From Glandiceps talaboti (lineage: Eukaryota > Hemichordata > Enteropneusta > Spengelidae), in contig NC_135569.1 of NCBI RefSeq assembly GCF_964340395.1, positions 16,572,519-16,636,518 on the forward strand: a stretch of DNA of 64,000 nucleotides, read 5' to 3'. A model generated the notes under the pieces. It was not told the origin of the DNA, ran no database searches, and saw only the letters and a program-made list of their open reading frames with translations. Positions 44,483-56,543 of the stretch are shown here, in pieces. Made by a program: the position numbers and the translations under genes. Position 1 is the stretch's first letter, and each line of letters starts with the position of its first letter.

Positions 44483-47400
44483 TGATAAAATGTGTTCGGA
44501 CAGTCGTCACGGAGTGCTCATGTCCGCGTAGTATTTCGTAATTTGTTGTTTTCCTTGTCTACAGTCTAAATATTGCAATTTTTTGTCTTGAATATATTTC
44601 CCCTACCTTTAAACTGTCTTCTAGTATAGAGCGTATATTGATACGTCTGTAGTACTAGTAGCAGCTGGGATTCGTATCATTTAGGAAAACATCATAGACT
44701 ATTAGTACGTCGCCCAGTGTAGCGCACAGGTTTATGGGTGTTCAACATACATTGAACAGCGCCCGCACTCGTTGATAAAGATTATGTAAAATCTTCGCCT
44801 CCAGCTTGCTTGTTTAATAAAAAAGGGAGATTTAGCCTTTTAAAAATACAAACGTAACAATTGTGAAGTTAGATTTATTAATTAAGATATTTGGGATTTT
44901 TGATGACTTTCATTTAAATCTCTATCACTAAAATTTCAAGCCACTCCTCCATGCCAAGCCGTACAGGCTAAGAATAGTATTCTTTTTCTTCACTAATCTT
45001 GTGGAGTTTGGCCGGCGGGCCCGGGGGTACCGGGTGAGAATTTTGGTTGGGGGTGTGGGTGTAGTGTTTTATGAAATCGAATTAGGGGAGGGTCAAATGT
45101 TACTATGACCAATCTTCTATTATCTATTTATTGCATTTCTTTTATGATTTTTTGGCATCCCACCACTGACACCACTGTTAGTTGTGATGTGATGTGGGGA
45201 GAGGGTTGGATCTTTAACTATTTATTTGTAGTATTTCGAAGGAAACACATTTTCTATTTCATGTTAACATTATTTTATTGAGATAAGTTTTCATTTTTGT
45301 TGAAATTTGTTGGTGATTTACGAACTTTTCTTCCAATTTTTCGACGAAAGTAAATGTTTCAAGAAATTTAAATTGTCGAAAATAAACTCTACTTGCTCAC
45401 GTGCACTTTTGACTGTTTGACTCTCATTGACATGTGCAACAGTTTTACAAGACAGTATTATCATTGTACTACAAACAACAAATCAACTCTCTTATCTGGA
45501 GGGGTCCCAGTTAATGTATATTCAGACATATAAATATATGAACGACCATACTATAGTTACTGGCCACATTTCACACTTTATACTGTTCAAGAGTAAATGA
45601 ATACAAAAACAATTTAAAATCTTCGGCTAGTTTTGCTTCTCAGACAAATACGGTTAGATCTTACATTAAAATGGCAAGTGAAAATATTTACTTTCAACTA
45701 AGAATGATGAGTGTGTGAATCTTTAGTCTACTTCTCTTTGTCATCAATAACTTAATAAATGGTATTACTAATTACCCGTATCAAAGGAATGCATAGCACA
45801 AACAACGTACCTCAACTTTGGAGAATAACATGAGTGATTTCAGTCTTGAAAAAGATATAGATTTGGATGTCTTATTTGACAAGAAAAGACTTTCTATCTT
45901 ACCTTGAGTACATATTAATATGGACAAAGAAGCTCGTCTGGGGAAAATAATTTTCAAGGTAATGTAAGTGGATCTATACACCACATAACTTTGCTATCAC
46001 TGAAAAAACAGTCCAACATTTCCACGTTCTATTTACATTGACAACTTTCGTTGTGCATAGTAACTATGTTCGACTTCTAAAAGTCTCGAAGAATATCGCC
46101 AGTTCACGTGAGTTGCTATTCGAACACATCTCTGCGACGTTTTCCGCAGCCGTGATCACTGCGTCATTGAACTACGTCCATCATCACGGCGACAGTAGGG
46201 AGCCCTCTATGACACTCTCAGGAGAGAGAAAGCACGGGCTGACTCTTCCGGCACCAGATTTACAAACTTTACTCACACAACGATTGCAATTCGATTTAAT
46301 AGAACGGCCACTGATTAACTTAAAACTCTAGAAGTTCTTCTCATTAAATCATAACATTATTTCTACATTGTCAATAGAAATTGACATTTGAATGTAAACA
46401 CTTTGTTACAAATTGTAGTCATTCCCCAAATTGTCTAATAGTAAACACAAGGCTCTCAAGGATATGAAAAACTAAGTTTGTATCCGAAGATCAATATCGT
46501 ACCAACCTCAATCAGCATCCTACAAAGTTTGTGCTATGAAGTGATTTAAACAAGTACATATCTGTTACGACTTCTTTACGGACATCAAGCCGATGTACAC
46601 AATATAATCAACGATGATTGAACCGTTTCGTGTAGTACAGATATGTTGAAGAGCTGCAAAGAATTTTATGTCGCACCTGTGCAACATTACTCAAATGTAA
46701 TCTTATATTCCGGAACAATGAACGTTATCCGAACTTAAGAAATGACAAGATTTTCGTAAAGTTTTAAGTTCATTTATTTTCTAAATCGCCTTTTTTATTT
46801 ATATTCATTCATTATCGAGTGCGCTGTACATACATCAGATTTAAAAGCTGTCATTTAGTGTATTATATCACCGAGGTATAACGTACAACAAGATTTTTAC
46901 TACAGTCGTTACGCAAATTGTAACGAGAATTGTTGGTACGTGTTTGGTGTAGAATATAACAGTCCTGCCAAAATTCGCCTATGCAATACCGCAATGCTAA
47001 AATGACGTATTGCAGTTACAAAATGAAATACTGCAATGAATGGATGCCGTACGCCGGTTCGAGAATGTCATTATGACTTACTGACATGATGAGATACTGT
47101 AATGCCGTTTGCGATTATGCACTAAATTCTTTTACTTAGGCCTCAGACCCAACCCCACCACCTTCTAATGAAATTGGCAAACCTGAAAATAATGTTTCAG
47201 ACAGCACAGTCGATTTCAAATATATAGATAGGAAAAATAATGATTTTGTTGACATGTTACTGTTACAGTATTTTAGTGCCATTCATTTACTATTATAGCT
47301 AACATTCATCTGTTTCTCAATTTGATTACCTTTTAAAAGTAATATTTATATTTAGGGGTACACAACATATGGTTTCATAGGAGGAAAACTAAAATGGTTC

Positions 47401-48850
47401 AAACCCCTACCCCCAACTAAAATGGTTCAAACCCCTACCCCCAACTAAAATGGTTCAAACCCCAACCTCAAAGTAAAAGTTTTCTTTTTATCCAACATTG
47501 AAAAATTGATCTCGCCTCTTATGCAGTTAGAATTCACTGTGACACTGCCTCAGAACAGATATATAAGACCCCATGTAAACCATAAATGAGACTGAGTCAG
47601 AGACTCTCATTTTGAAGGAATTCCAAAGTGAGACCGTATCCGAGACTGGATTTGAGACTTGTATGCATATGATGTAAACAATATATAAACAGCGGACAGC
47701 AACAGAAGTCATCGCATGACCAACGGATGCAGCTAGCTAAGAATGTATGGTGCAAATAGTCTTGTTTGCAAAGTCTGATGATTTCAAGCCCCTCAATTTC
47801 ATGATTTTAGTAAAATAGCCATACGAGAAATGAAATAGCCATCTCAGACTCGATAAGCTACAGTAAGAGGATAGGTCAAGGGGTGTACATATTTGTTTTT
47901 TCGTAAATTATCCGCTTATTATGCATCGATTATTGTGTACTAGTATGACTTTTGATTTTAACATGATGTGTTGAGTTTCAGTTCATCACTTTGGGAAAAC
48001 AAAACATAACAGCTTGGAAACATTGTATATATCTCAGACAACTGTAGACTATAGTGGTCTGAGTATATATATCAACTACATGTATTAACCTTCTACTGAC
48101 TGACATTAATTAATATGAAAAGGGCAATGTTCTGCAGGTTCTTTATCCGATTCTTACCGTTGTTGGCGCTATAACTCTTCACGCTATCACACTCACGTAC
48201 ATATAATTTTGGCCAATGTATGCACTCCTATAGTCTTGCTGCTAGACTCTCGGGCTTTCTTTCGATACTATAAGCGAACGAAGTTCACAGTGAGGGCTTG
48301 CTCGAACTTCCATCCTCGAAAGCAATGTTCGGTCGTGTGTCGTACGTATTGTATCGGAAGAACATCCGAGGTCTAGCAGATAGACTAGCACTCCTAGTAC
48401 TCGGATTCTAAAGTTCAAAGGAGTGAAAATGAACAAATTTGAAAAGAGTAAAATACAGATTGTGAAAAATTAATTTAATTGTATATAATTTTCACCTTAT
48501 TTATCTAACAATTCCGCTGTGTTTAACGCTTAATACAATTTTTTAAAATTGTCTTTTTCCATAATTGCTTCAACCTAAAGACTAGATATTTGTCGATTGT
48601 ACTACTTCTGTGATAGTTTTATGATATGTAAGGGAAGTAAATGAAGACCATTATAAATTAATGTGAACAAGACGAACTTAAGTGTAATATGTAGACTCAC
48701 AGACTGGTATGTGGTACACTATATTATATAAATTCAATTTACAGTATGAAAGACCTGGTATCTCTCAATTGTTGTTTCTGTGTATTAAGTTGTCCGTTCT
48801 TTTGGTCGTTGCTTATTCTTGGAACCACAGACCTAAGGGATCGGTCAGTT
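44483..48850. other. No gene recognised; 27-bp x 3 repeat at 47388-47465
   Basis: Includes two CpG-richer patches (44500-44800 and 46030-46270) that I cannot tie to a gene. Three tandem copies of aactaaaatggttcaaaccc followed by ctacccc lie at 47388-47465. Other frames are short. Confidence 0.45.
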
Positions 48851-49000
48851 GATTCGGCCGGGGGGGGGGGGGGGGGGGGCCGGCGGTGGATTTGTAAGGG
48901 GAGGGTTACTCTGTTTTTGAAATTGACAGTAGAAGGGGGGGGGTTATGTTGTTTTGAAAATTGTGGATGGGGGGGGGGGTCATTGTGTCTTGGAATGTGA
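48851..49000 (+). repeat. G-rich tracts
   Basis: A G20 run at 48860-48879 flanked by cggcc and ccggc, then further G8-G11 runs at 48938 and 48969. Composition like gggagggtcat patches elsewhere (45060, 62880). Confidence 0.8.
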
Positions 49001-49126
49001 TGGTAGAAAAAAGTCCTTTTCTACAGTGGCATACAGCCTTGTCAAAAAATATGGTACATGTAAATATGTGTGTTTGTCCGTGTTTCTTACATGAATTCTT
49101 TAATATTACTCAATATTGTTCATTTC

Positions 49127-49279
49127 CCACAGTCAGTCAGTCAGTCAGTCAATCAGTCAGTCAGTCAACCAACCAACCAACCGAGCGACCGACCGAGCGA
49201 CCGAGCGACCGAGCGATCGATCGATCGATCAATCAATCGATCGATTGACCGACCGACCGATCGATCGATCGATCGATCG

Positions 49280-49319
<40 letters not shown>

Positions 49320-49321
49320 GT
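49127..49321 (-). repeat. Tetranucleotide tail of the LINE at 49322
   Basis: Plus strand reads (CAGT)n, (CAAC)n, (CGAC/GAGC)n, (CGAT)n, (CAAT)n up to cagtgaatttataaagcgcc. On the minus strand this is a LINE 3' end (ggcgctttataaattcactg) followed by (ATTG)n, which is how CR1/L2-type LINEs end. Frames across it such as QSVSQSVNQ are artefacts. Confidence 0.85.
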
Positions 49322-49670
49322 GAATTTATAAAGCGCCAGTATCCACTACTATGTAGAGTTCAGAAGTGCTGTGCAGTTAGAATGCTCTGGAGAACCGATA
49401 TGTCTTCAGGCCCTTTTTGAAAGTGTCAGCTGTTGGCTTTTGTCTTATTTCCAGTGGCAGTGCATTCCATAGATGGGGTGCAGCACGTGGGAATGCACGC
49501 TCGCCATATGACAACAGTTTGTACTTGGGTTCATGCAATAAACATTTGGCAGTTGATTGGAGTGTCCTGGGATTTGGCTTCAAGTGAATTAGGCCAGATA
49601 TGTAAGTTGGCGATGTATGATTGTATCTCACTGCACTGTTTGATGTCGGGGAACACATGGATGAAAATCA
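49322..49670 (-). pseudogene. LINE ORF2 C-terminal end and 3' UTR (minus strand)
   Basis: Minus frame of about 90 codons: YISGLIHLKPNPRTLQSTAK, LLSYGERAFPRAAPHLWNAL, PLEIRQKPTADTFKKGLKTY, RFSRAF then stop. YGxRAFxxAAPxLWNxLPxxIR and FKxxLKT are the typical C-terminal end of LINE ORF2 proteins. It is 5' truncated, as is usual for LINE insertions, and carries its simple-repeat tail. Confidence 0.88.
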
Positions 49671-49785
49671 TTAATGAATAATGGAGAAAATCAAAATATG
49701 CAAGATATGGAATGCCACCTACTATGGCTTCACAATATCATGCACAACATTTAGAAAGTTGATCGTCATTTTAAATGTCTGGTGC

Positions 49786-49971
49786 TGAACGATACGCAGT
49801 GATCATGGCGCCCTCTGGAGAGACACTCCTACCATTGTACGCAGGTTGATTAGCGCCATACACGGCCATACGATTGACTACTGCCGTTTTTTTCACGGAA
49901 GTTGAAATGGGTAAACATATGCATTTTTGGCATTTCAGGGGTTGTCTCTCCGTGATCACTGTATTCCATTC
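49786..49971 (+). mobile_element. Small inverted-repeat element (MITE-like)
   Basis: atacgcagtgatcatggcgc ... ggagagacac at the left and gttgtctctccgtgatcact, gtattcc at the right are inverted, apart from an 11-base insertion in the left arm. No target duplication identified. A related atcactgcg/gccctctatgac patch lies at 46150-46220. Confidence 0.5.
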
Positions 49972-51417
49972 CACGTAAAATCAATTAATGAATGGCTTCG
50001 TACAAATTTAAATCGAAGCCAGCCCTCTTGCGGTCGTCGGGAGATGCTTCATTGGTAGAATCTCTGGGTAGAATCTATGGGCTCGATCAAATCCGACATG
50101 ACGTAGTTGGCGTATTCACATAATACTAATTAATATGCAGTAATTTTCCCACGAATCGGCCATATTGAATTTACGAAGACTAAAAGTAAGCATGACTCTG
50201 TTGTTCACCCTGCATTTTTACCTGTAACTTCAGTTTTTACCTCTAACAACAGTCCATATTCATGAGCATGTGTTCTGGTATGGTGTTGTGAAAGTATTGC
50301 TGTAGTGTAGATGTATAATTTGCTTATAATGCAGAGTTTTGCTGATGTGATGTCACGATGCATGGACCATGGAAGTAGTTCAAACTCGAGTACTGCATGC
50401 AGCGCTAGCAGCATGCATTGTTCATTTCTCTAGTTCTTCGCCCCCATTTTGGTAGTCAATATAGCATGTTTACGATCGAACTGAGACTAAAACCATCGAT
50501 AGTTCGGCAAGAATTATGATACACTCCCAACAGTTTAAAACTAAGACCAAAACCAGAACTTCAAAATCAACATGTACAATGTACAAATCAAGAACAGTTT
50601 TTTGTAACACAGACTCTTCATCTGTCAAAGTTGGCGGAGGAAATACATGGAAGTTGAAACAGTATCAATGACGCTATGTTATGGTACAGAGAAGTGTTTT
50701 GATTTCCCGCAGTGCCGATATCTTAGAAACCCTACTTACAGATCCCACTGGTGAAATTTATGCAAAATAATGTTGTGAAGACCACAGTTATCACAATGAT
50801 CTAGTTCCCTCAAACGGGACGGGTCAACACAATCGATAGTAATGGCTGCTAAAACTTAATGCTCGACTGAAAATTATGGAAAGACCTGCCCAACTGTACT
50901 GGTAGATTTTGCTGCAATGCAATAACTTTAAAAATTATGCTTCAAATTGTTAAAAGACAGATTGCATTCCTCAAAAAAACAACTGTTTTGAACAATGTTT
51001 AGCTTTTATTAATCAGTTAAAAGGGTCCATGGAGAACACTGTGTGCTTCAATTATATCATTCATTTGTATCTACACAGATATGATTGCCCTAATAAAAAA
51101 GTTGCTGAAAAAATTGAGAAAAGGTAGAAAGAAAGGTAGGTAAAAATGTATCATTTTATTGGCAAGTAGCTGTTAATACGTAAAAAGTAACTGATAATAT
51201 CTAGGAATGAGACTCCAAAATCTGCCAATGATAGAAACATACTGGTTGAAACAAAGAATTTTTAAGAACTTCCTGAAAGGTAGCCAGGAAAATATTGCCG
51301 AGTAGCCACCTCTCTGCTAGTCACTATCATTAGACACATTTTCCACATTTGAATAATGTCTGTTTCAATTAGCCACATGGAAAAGTCATTAGCCACAAAC
51401 GTTGGAAATATTACATT
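49972..51417. other. No gene recognised
   Basis: Single-copy-looking DNA with short unfamiliar frames only. Confidence 0.4.
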
Positions 51418-51490
51418 GTTAGCACAACTGAACTGAGGTTCAGTAGTGCTATAGGGATAGTCCGGTGTCTGTCTGTCTGTCTGTGTGTGG

Positions 51491-51529
<39 letters not shown>

Positions 51530-51811
51530 CAACTTAAATTCAAAAAACGCTGAACTGATTGCCATGATATTTGGTGGGTCCATTACCCTCTGTGTCTAGT
51601 TGGGAAATTGTTCAAATCAAAATGATAGCATCACAGGTGTGTGATTTAGGTCAAAAAATGTGATTTTTGCTCAAAAAACTTAAACTCGGAAACTACTGGG
51701 CAGATTGGTGAGAAATTTGGTGGGAACATTCTTAAGGTGTAAAGTAAGATTTGTTCATGACATGATGATTCCATCAGTGATATGCAAATTAGGGCTAAAA
51801 ATGTGTCTTTT
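51418..51811 (+). repeat. Dispersed repeat family A, copy A6, left part
   Basis: Head agcacaactgaac-tgag-gttcagtagtgct (hairpin with short loop), (CTGT)n and (TG)n at 51469-51528, box ctgattgccatgatatttgg, module 2 with cagattggtgagaaatttgg. Interrupted at 51812 by a family B copy. Confidence 0.88.
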
Positions 51812-52272
51812 TAGTCCCCGCCGGACAAAGTCCGGGACGGGGACTTATAGATTGGGTTGAACAGATCTCATTCAAAGTTGGTATTAGGACAGTGTTCTAT
51901 GACATACATGTACATGTGCATATTCATTGTTGTTGTGATACGATCCAATATGGCTGCCTGGCAGCCATTTTGTTTGCGATTTTTCTATGTCCAAAGCCAT
52001 AACTCAGACATGCTTGAAAAGATCACATTCAAAGTTGGTATTAGGACAGTGTTCTATGACATACACATGTGCATATCCATTTTCATCGTGATGTGATCCC
52101 CCATACCCGACCAATCCTTTATTGTTGTAGGCATGTTCCATGTCAAACAAGCAGACACAACACATCTAAGTCTGTTTGTTTTAGGTTCACAAATGTTGTT
52201 GCGTGATCAGAGTAGTGATAATTCCTTAAAAGCCAATCATAGCGGGGGCTATGTCATTCTCAATGACTTGTT
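51812..52272 (+). repeat. Dispersed repeat family B, copy B2, inserted in A6
   Basis: Starts tagtccccgccggac-aaa-gtccgggacggggac, a strong hairpin, then ttatagattgggtt. It then goes straight into 1.5 body units (agatctcattcaaagttggt, gatccaatatggctgcctgg) and the family tail (aagtctgtttgttttaggtt, tagcgggggctatgtcattc). The microsatellite and first box are missing. The ends have inverted similarity (tagtccccgc/gcgggggcta). Confidence 0.85.
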
Positions 52273-53160
52273 GGCTAAAAATCTATCATTCCAAAACTAC
52301 TGAGCAGATTGGGCTGAAATTTAATGGGAATGCATCTCGGGATGTATGGATGAAGAAATATTAAGCATACAATGATTCCATGAGTGATATGCAAATTACT
52401 AATTAGGTGTACAAATGTTCATTTTTGGTCAAAAACTTATATCTCAAAAAGTACTTGGTCACCGAGTCTGAAACTTAGTGAGATGTTTCTGAAAGTGTTA
52501 TTCTGTAGATTTTCTTCAAAACATTTTGAGAAAATTGGCCTTAGCAACCATGACCACGCCCTTAGCAATAACCAAATGGCAGTGTATTTTGGTCAAATAA
52601 CAACATTATCTGGTAGGCAAATGAGTAAACATTCAAAAAATGTATGCAAATACCCTAGCAACCATGTCTATGCCCATAGCAACAGCCAAATGATCACGTA
52701 TTGCAAAGATAACAACAGGGAATAATAGACAATTGAATAAACATTCAATAAATGTATGTAAATTTGCCTAGCAACAAGACCAAGCCCATAGCAACAGCCA
52801 AATCATCATGTATATTGCAAAGATAACAACAGCAATAGCAATAGAGACGAATAAACATTCAAAAAATGTATGCAAATGTGCCTAGCAACAAGACCACGCC
52901 CACAGCAACAGCCAAATGATCACATATATTGCAAAGATTACAACGAGGGTTAATAGACAATTGAATAAACATTCAAAAATATATGTGAATATATCTAACA
53001 ACATGATGATAGCATATATCGTAAAGATAGCAACATGGTAGGATAGGCAACTGGATAGTCATTCAACAAATGAACACTTCTTGTTAGCATGGACTACCAT
53101 ATGGATAAACATTTTAAAAAACTGTACAGTTGTGCGACAAGGCCATTGGTGGTATTTTTT
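52273..53160 (+). repeat. Dispersed repeat family A, copy A6, right part
   Basis: Module 3 (gagcagattgggctgaaattt), module 4 (accgagtctgaaacttagtg), then five 3' units with atgtatgcaaat, gcctagcaac and catagcaacagcc, ending ggccattggtggtatttttt. Confidence 0.88.
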
Positions 53161-53738
53161 TAAAATTGTCTCGAGTTCTGTTATTTTTTGTCATATTATG
53201 TTATTATTGTTATCGTGAGCAGTAACAGTCATACTAAACCTTGCCGCCATCAAAATCTTGACTTTATCATGCTAAAATGAATTTTGCCAGTTTACTTACA
53301 TAGTATTTCTATTTGAGATGAAAAATTTGAATTGATATTGTAATGTTCCTTCCTACATTGAATTAACCAATTCGTCACATCTTTTTAATCCTTTTTCTCC
53401 CGAGGGGGTACAAGTTGGGAGAAAGTCAAACAAAATTTCTTTGAGCAATACCACTGACCAATCTTTGCACTGTATAGACTTGTGTTTTTATTTTGTAAAT
53501 TTATTTGGATGTTTTTATTCTTGGTAAAAGAAATAATCCAGTTATTCAGCAACTCTTTATCATATAATAGAATGACAAATTTAATATTACAATTGGATAC
53601 ATAAATATTGTTGTCACAGTTACAATTGGGGATTAGCAAATCTATTTTTAAGCTGATTTAGGCCTAATAAAAAACTTTGTGGTTCCAGTTACGCTTTCCA
53701 ATTACGCTCAATTTTGGAATAGGTGGGTAGGTTGATTT
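53161..53738. other. No gene recognised
   Basis: AT-rich spacer between family A copy A6 and family B copy B3. Confidence 0.4.
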
Positions 53739-54306
53739 TTAGTCTGGATTAGGTTCCATCCATGTGTCCGTCCGTCCGTCTGTCCGGAGCCGTTTCTTGG
53801 AGATGCCTTGACCAATTTTTTTCAAACTTGGTACAGGGGCAACATACTATGGCATACATATGCATGTCAATTTGTTCCTGATACAATCTAATATGGCCGC
53901 CTGGCAGCCATTATTTTGCAGAGTTTCCATGTCCAAAGCCATAACTCAGACATGCTTGAACAGATCTCATTCAAAGTTGGTATTAGCACAGTGATCTATG
54001 ACATATCCATTTTCGTTGTGATACAATTCGATATGGCTGCCTGGCAGCCCTTTTGTTGGCACAGTTTTCATGTTGAATGGTTTATTCCATGACATCATTT
54101 TGAAGAGTAGGCATGTCCCATGTCCAACGAGGAGACACAACATGAGTAGGCATGTTCCATATCCAATGAGCAGACAAAGTCTGTTTGATTTAGGTTCACA
54201 AGTGTTGTTGCGTAATCAGAGTAGTGATATCAAAAACAACCATATGAGGCCAAACAACATTAACCAGGTTTGAAAATGACAACATAAACTGCCAGTTCCT
54301 TAAAAC
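53739..54306 (+). repeat. Dispersed repeat family B, copy B3, left part
   Basis: Head hairpin deleted (tagtctggattaggttcc). (CCGT)n, then cgtttcttggagatgccttg, accaatttttttcaaacttgg, and two body units with agccataactcagacatgc. The tail begins (cacaacatgagtaggcatg) and is interrupted at 54307. Confidence 0.82.
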
Positions 54307-55411
54307 CAGTGTTTCCGCTGACCACTCGCAAAATCGCAAAATGCGAATAAAATCAGCATTTGGCGAGAATATTTTTGATACAATTAGTTAAACTTGCGAA
54401 GCCAATTTAGAATAGGGCACCTGAAAATCTATGCGTAATGCTTGTGGTTTCTTTGTCGCAACGTGGAATATCCATAATTTAAACTACATTGTATTACATT
54501 TAGAAGGAAGTGTACACAAATCATAAAATTGTTACATCAGTAATGCAAATAAATGTCATATCAAACTGAGTTCCGTGACATGAAGTATGAACGACAGTGC
54601 AAACTTTCAATTTGACAGAGATACAGTTGTAAAAGTGTTTGATCCAAATTTTATGTCGCTGATCTGAGGAGAACTGTTAACACTGATAAAACTGATACAT
54701 AATGTGCAAACCATGTTCACCTCAGACGAAGAGAATGGTGTAGTGAACAGTAAATTCACGTTCGATCTAGTAACGAAGCTCAAAAAGAAAAAAAATCAGT
54801 TTTAGTGAGAATGAAATGGTGACGTGGCAGTTTGAATTTATCTAAGTGAAGTTTTCAGGAGAGACTGTCCAAAGATGTGGTCCATTTGATCATCGCTTCA
54901 CTCGTGAGGGAAGATGCCTCACCGTAATGGCCGTGCTATCGATGGAAACCCTTTCTCACCACATGTTAATAAGTAACCAATCATGTGGATAAGTTATGAT
55001 AATATCGCGTAGTTTCTAAACTACCCAAGACATGCTCTCCACATCAGGAAATGGTCATGGGGCACATGAAACTGCTGAAACGTTATGCATACGATGGGTC
55101 ATATTCAAATTTCACAGGTCACACTGCACATTGAGATTTAGAAAATAGTTACAATGAGAACTGACTAAAACCTAGATGTCTGGCGCTACAACTTTGAAGC
55201 AAAGATGAGAACCATACGTTTGCCAACATGACATGAAAAATGTATGTAAATAAACAGTAAAAACATGCAAGTTTGCGCTATTGTCTTTATTTATATAAGT
55301 TCATTTTTATTGCAAAAGTTTGGCTAATTGAAAGTCTGGTTTGGCTAATAAATTTTGAGGCAAATTAGCCCAATGCCATGGTTAGTAAATTTTTTGACCC
55401 AGAGGAAACTG
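54307..55411 (+). mobile_element. 1105-bp TIR element, hAT-like, inside family B copy B3
   Basis: Ends CAGTGTTTCCGCTGACC and (reverse complement of right) CAGTTTCCTCTGGGTC are imperfect inverted repeats. TTAAAAC flanks both sides (54300-54306, 55412-55418). The outer sequences join into the normal B tail (ttccttaaaac + ccaaacatagtggggac). A 7-8-base duplication and CAG ends fit hAT. No transposase frame seen. Confidence 0.75.
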
Positions 55412-55465
55412 TTAAAACCCAAACATAGTGGGGACTATGTCATTTTCAATAACTTGTTTATTTTA
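55412..55465 (+). repeat. Dispersed repeat family B, copy B3, right end
   Basis: aaacatagtggggactatgtc then attttcaataacttgttt, the family B terminus. Confidence 0.8.
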
Positions 55466-55474
55466 TTTTATCAT

Positions 55475-55700
55475 ATTTGTTTTCATGTGTGAGTGTCTAG
55501 TTCAGTTTTTCCAAATGGTCTCTGTGTTATTGATTTCTTCCTATCAGATATACAACCATTACAGATTGGAAGACCAGTTTTATATAGTCTTTTTAAGTTG
55601 ATGTCAATTTCCACATCTACTGTTTCTTGTGAGACATCACAATTTTTTGCAATTTTATTTTTTTTCTTGAATACGTAAAAAAATGTTGGTGGGGTCAAGT
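55475..55700 (-). pseudogene. Repeat F, copy 2 (minus)
   Basis: Minus frame KKKNKIAKNCDVSQETVDVE, then INLKRLYKTGLPICNGCISD, RKKSITQRPFGKTELDTHT and stop. It aligns with 34400-34640. It lies directly after the family B terminus. Identity of the encoded segment unknown. Confidence 0.5.
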
Positions 55701-56118
55701 AACCAGAACTAAACAATTAATTTTTTTATGCCTATATATAACAATGTAGATGTACCGACAAGAGTATCATAAATTCAGTACAAGAGTACCTTTCAATTTA
55801 AAATGTAGAATCAACTTAAAATTATTGTCATGACAAGTAAACAAGATTTTGATGCAGCTTGTTTGTGAACTACTTCAAATAGTCTTACAATAGTACAACT
55901 GTCTCACAAAAAAATACAAAAATAACAAGACTAAATTGACACACTGATGTGCACTGCATGCCATAAGGACAATAGTGAGATGATGTTAAACCTATTCTAC
56001 ACTGTGGTGGCTGTAGTCTCTCCAGTGAGGGCTATACACTGACACTAGGGTGGAACTAGACTTGGGCTACATGATAGTATATGATGTGTATAATGGTGAA
56101 TGTTACGTTTTTTTACAG

Positions 56119-56168
56119 AAGTCGAAATGATAGAGATGATGACGATCCATGAAATACTGGAGAAAAAG
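56119..56168 (+). pseudogene. SPTAN1-like: Probable short spectrin exon before 56544
   Basis: 50 bases between a strong acceptor (cgtttttttacag) and donor gtaact. Only the frame in phase with the next exon is open: VEMIEMMTIHEILEKK, which would join AFLANEDLG. In alpha-spectrin the same place reads like QVDNWMSKQEAFL, so the similarity is weak. The phase fit and splice sites support an exon. Confidence 0.4.
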
Positions 56169-56204
56169 GTAACTAATAAATGACTTCATTCATTCATTAG
56201 TCCC

Positions 56205-56450
56205 TTGAAGGAGGAAACTAGATACAAATGGGCTCCATCTATATGTCCATTCACAATACTCATTTTATCATGCAAGCTATCATTTGAGACCTTGACTCTT
56301 GGCCGTGACCTTCAGGGTCAATTATCAACATCAGTCCAATTCCTGCCGATCACAGACACATTTGTAGTATTTACATATTGCCAATTCCTTGTAAATCATG
56401 TTTACAAGTACTATTGAAAATAAGAATTATACACAAACATTAGTTTTGGT
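56205..56450 (+). repeat. Family D copy in a spectrin intron
   Basis: gaccttgactcttggccgtg, accttcagggtcaattatca, tcacagacacatttgtag. The longest D copy in the window; plus orientation. Confidence 0.7.
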
Positions 56451-56543
56451 CCTCATATAACTTTTACTACATATTACATAATTATTACATATTACTACAG
56501 AACTAAAAAAGGAATTGATGATCACAACTATTGTTTTTTGCAG

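Noticed and set aside
46038-46331. 97-codon plus frame in a CpG-richer patch as a first exon
   Set aside because: No homology, no clear donor and no downstream exon.
49070-49420. Plus-strand Ser/Gln/Asp-Arg rich frames (QSVSQS, DRSIDRS)
   Set aside because: Pure translation of a tetranucleotide tail of a LINE on the opposite strand.
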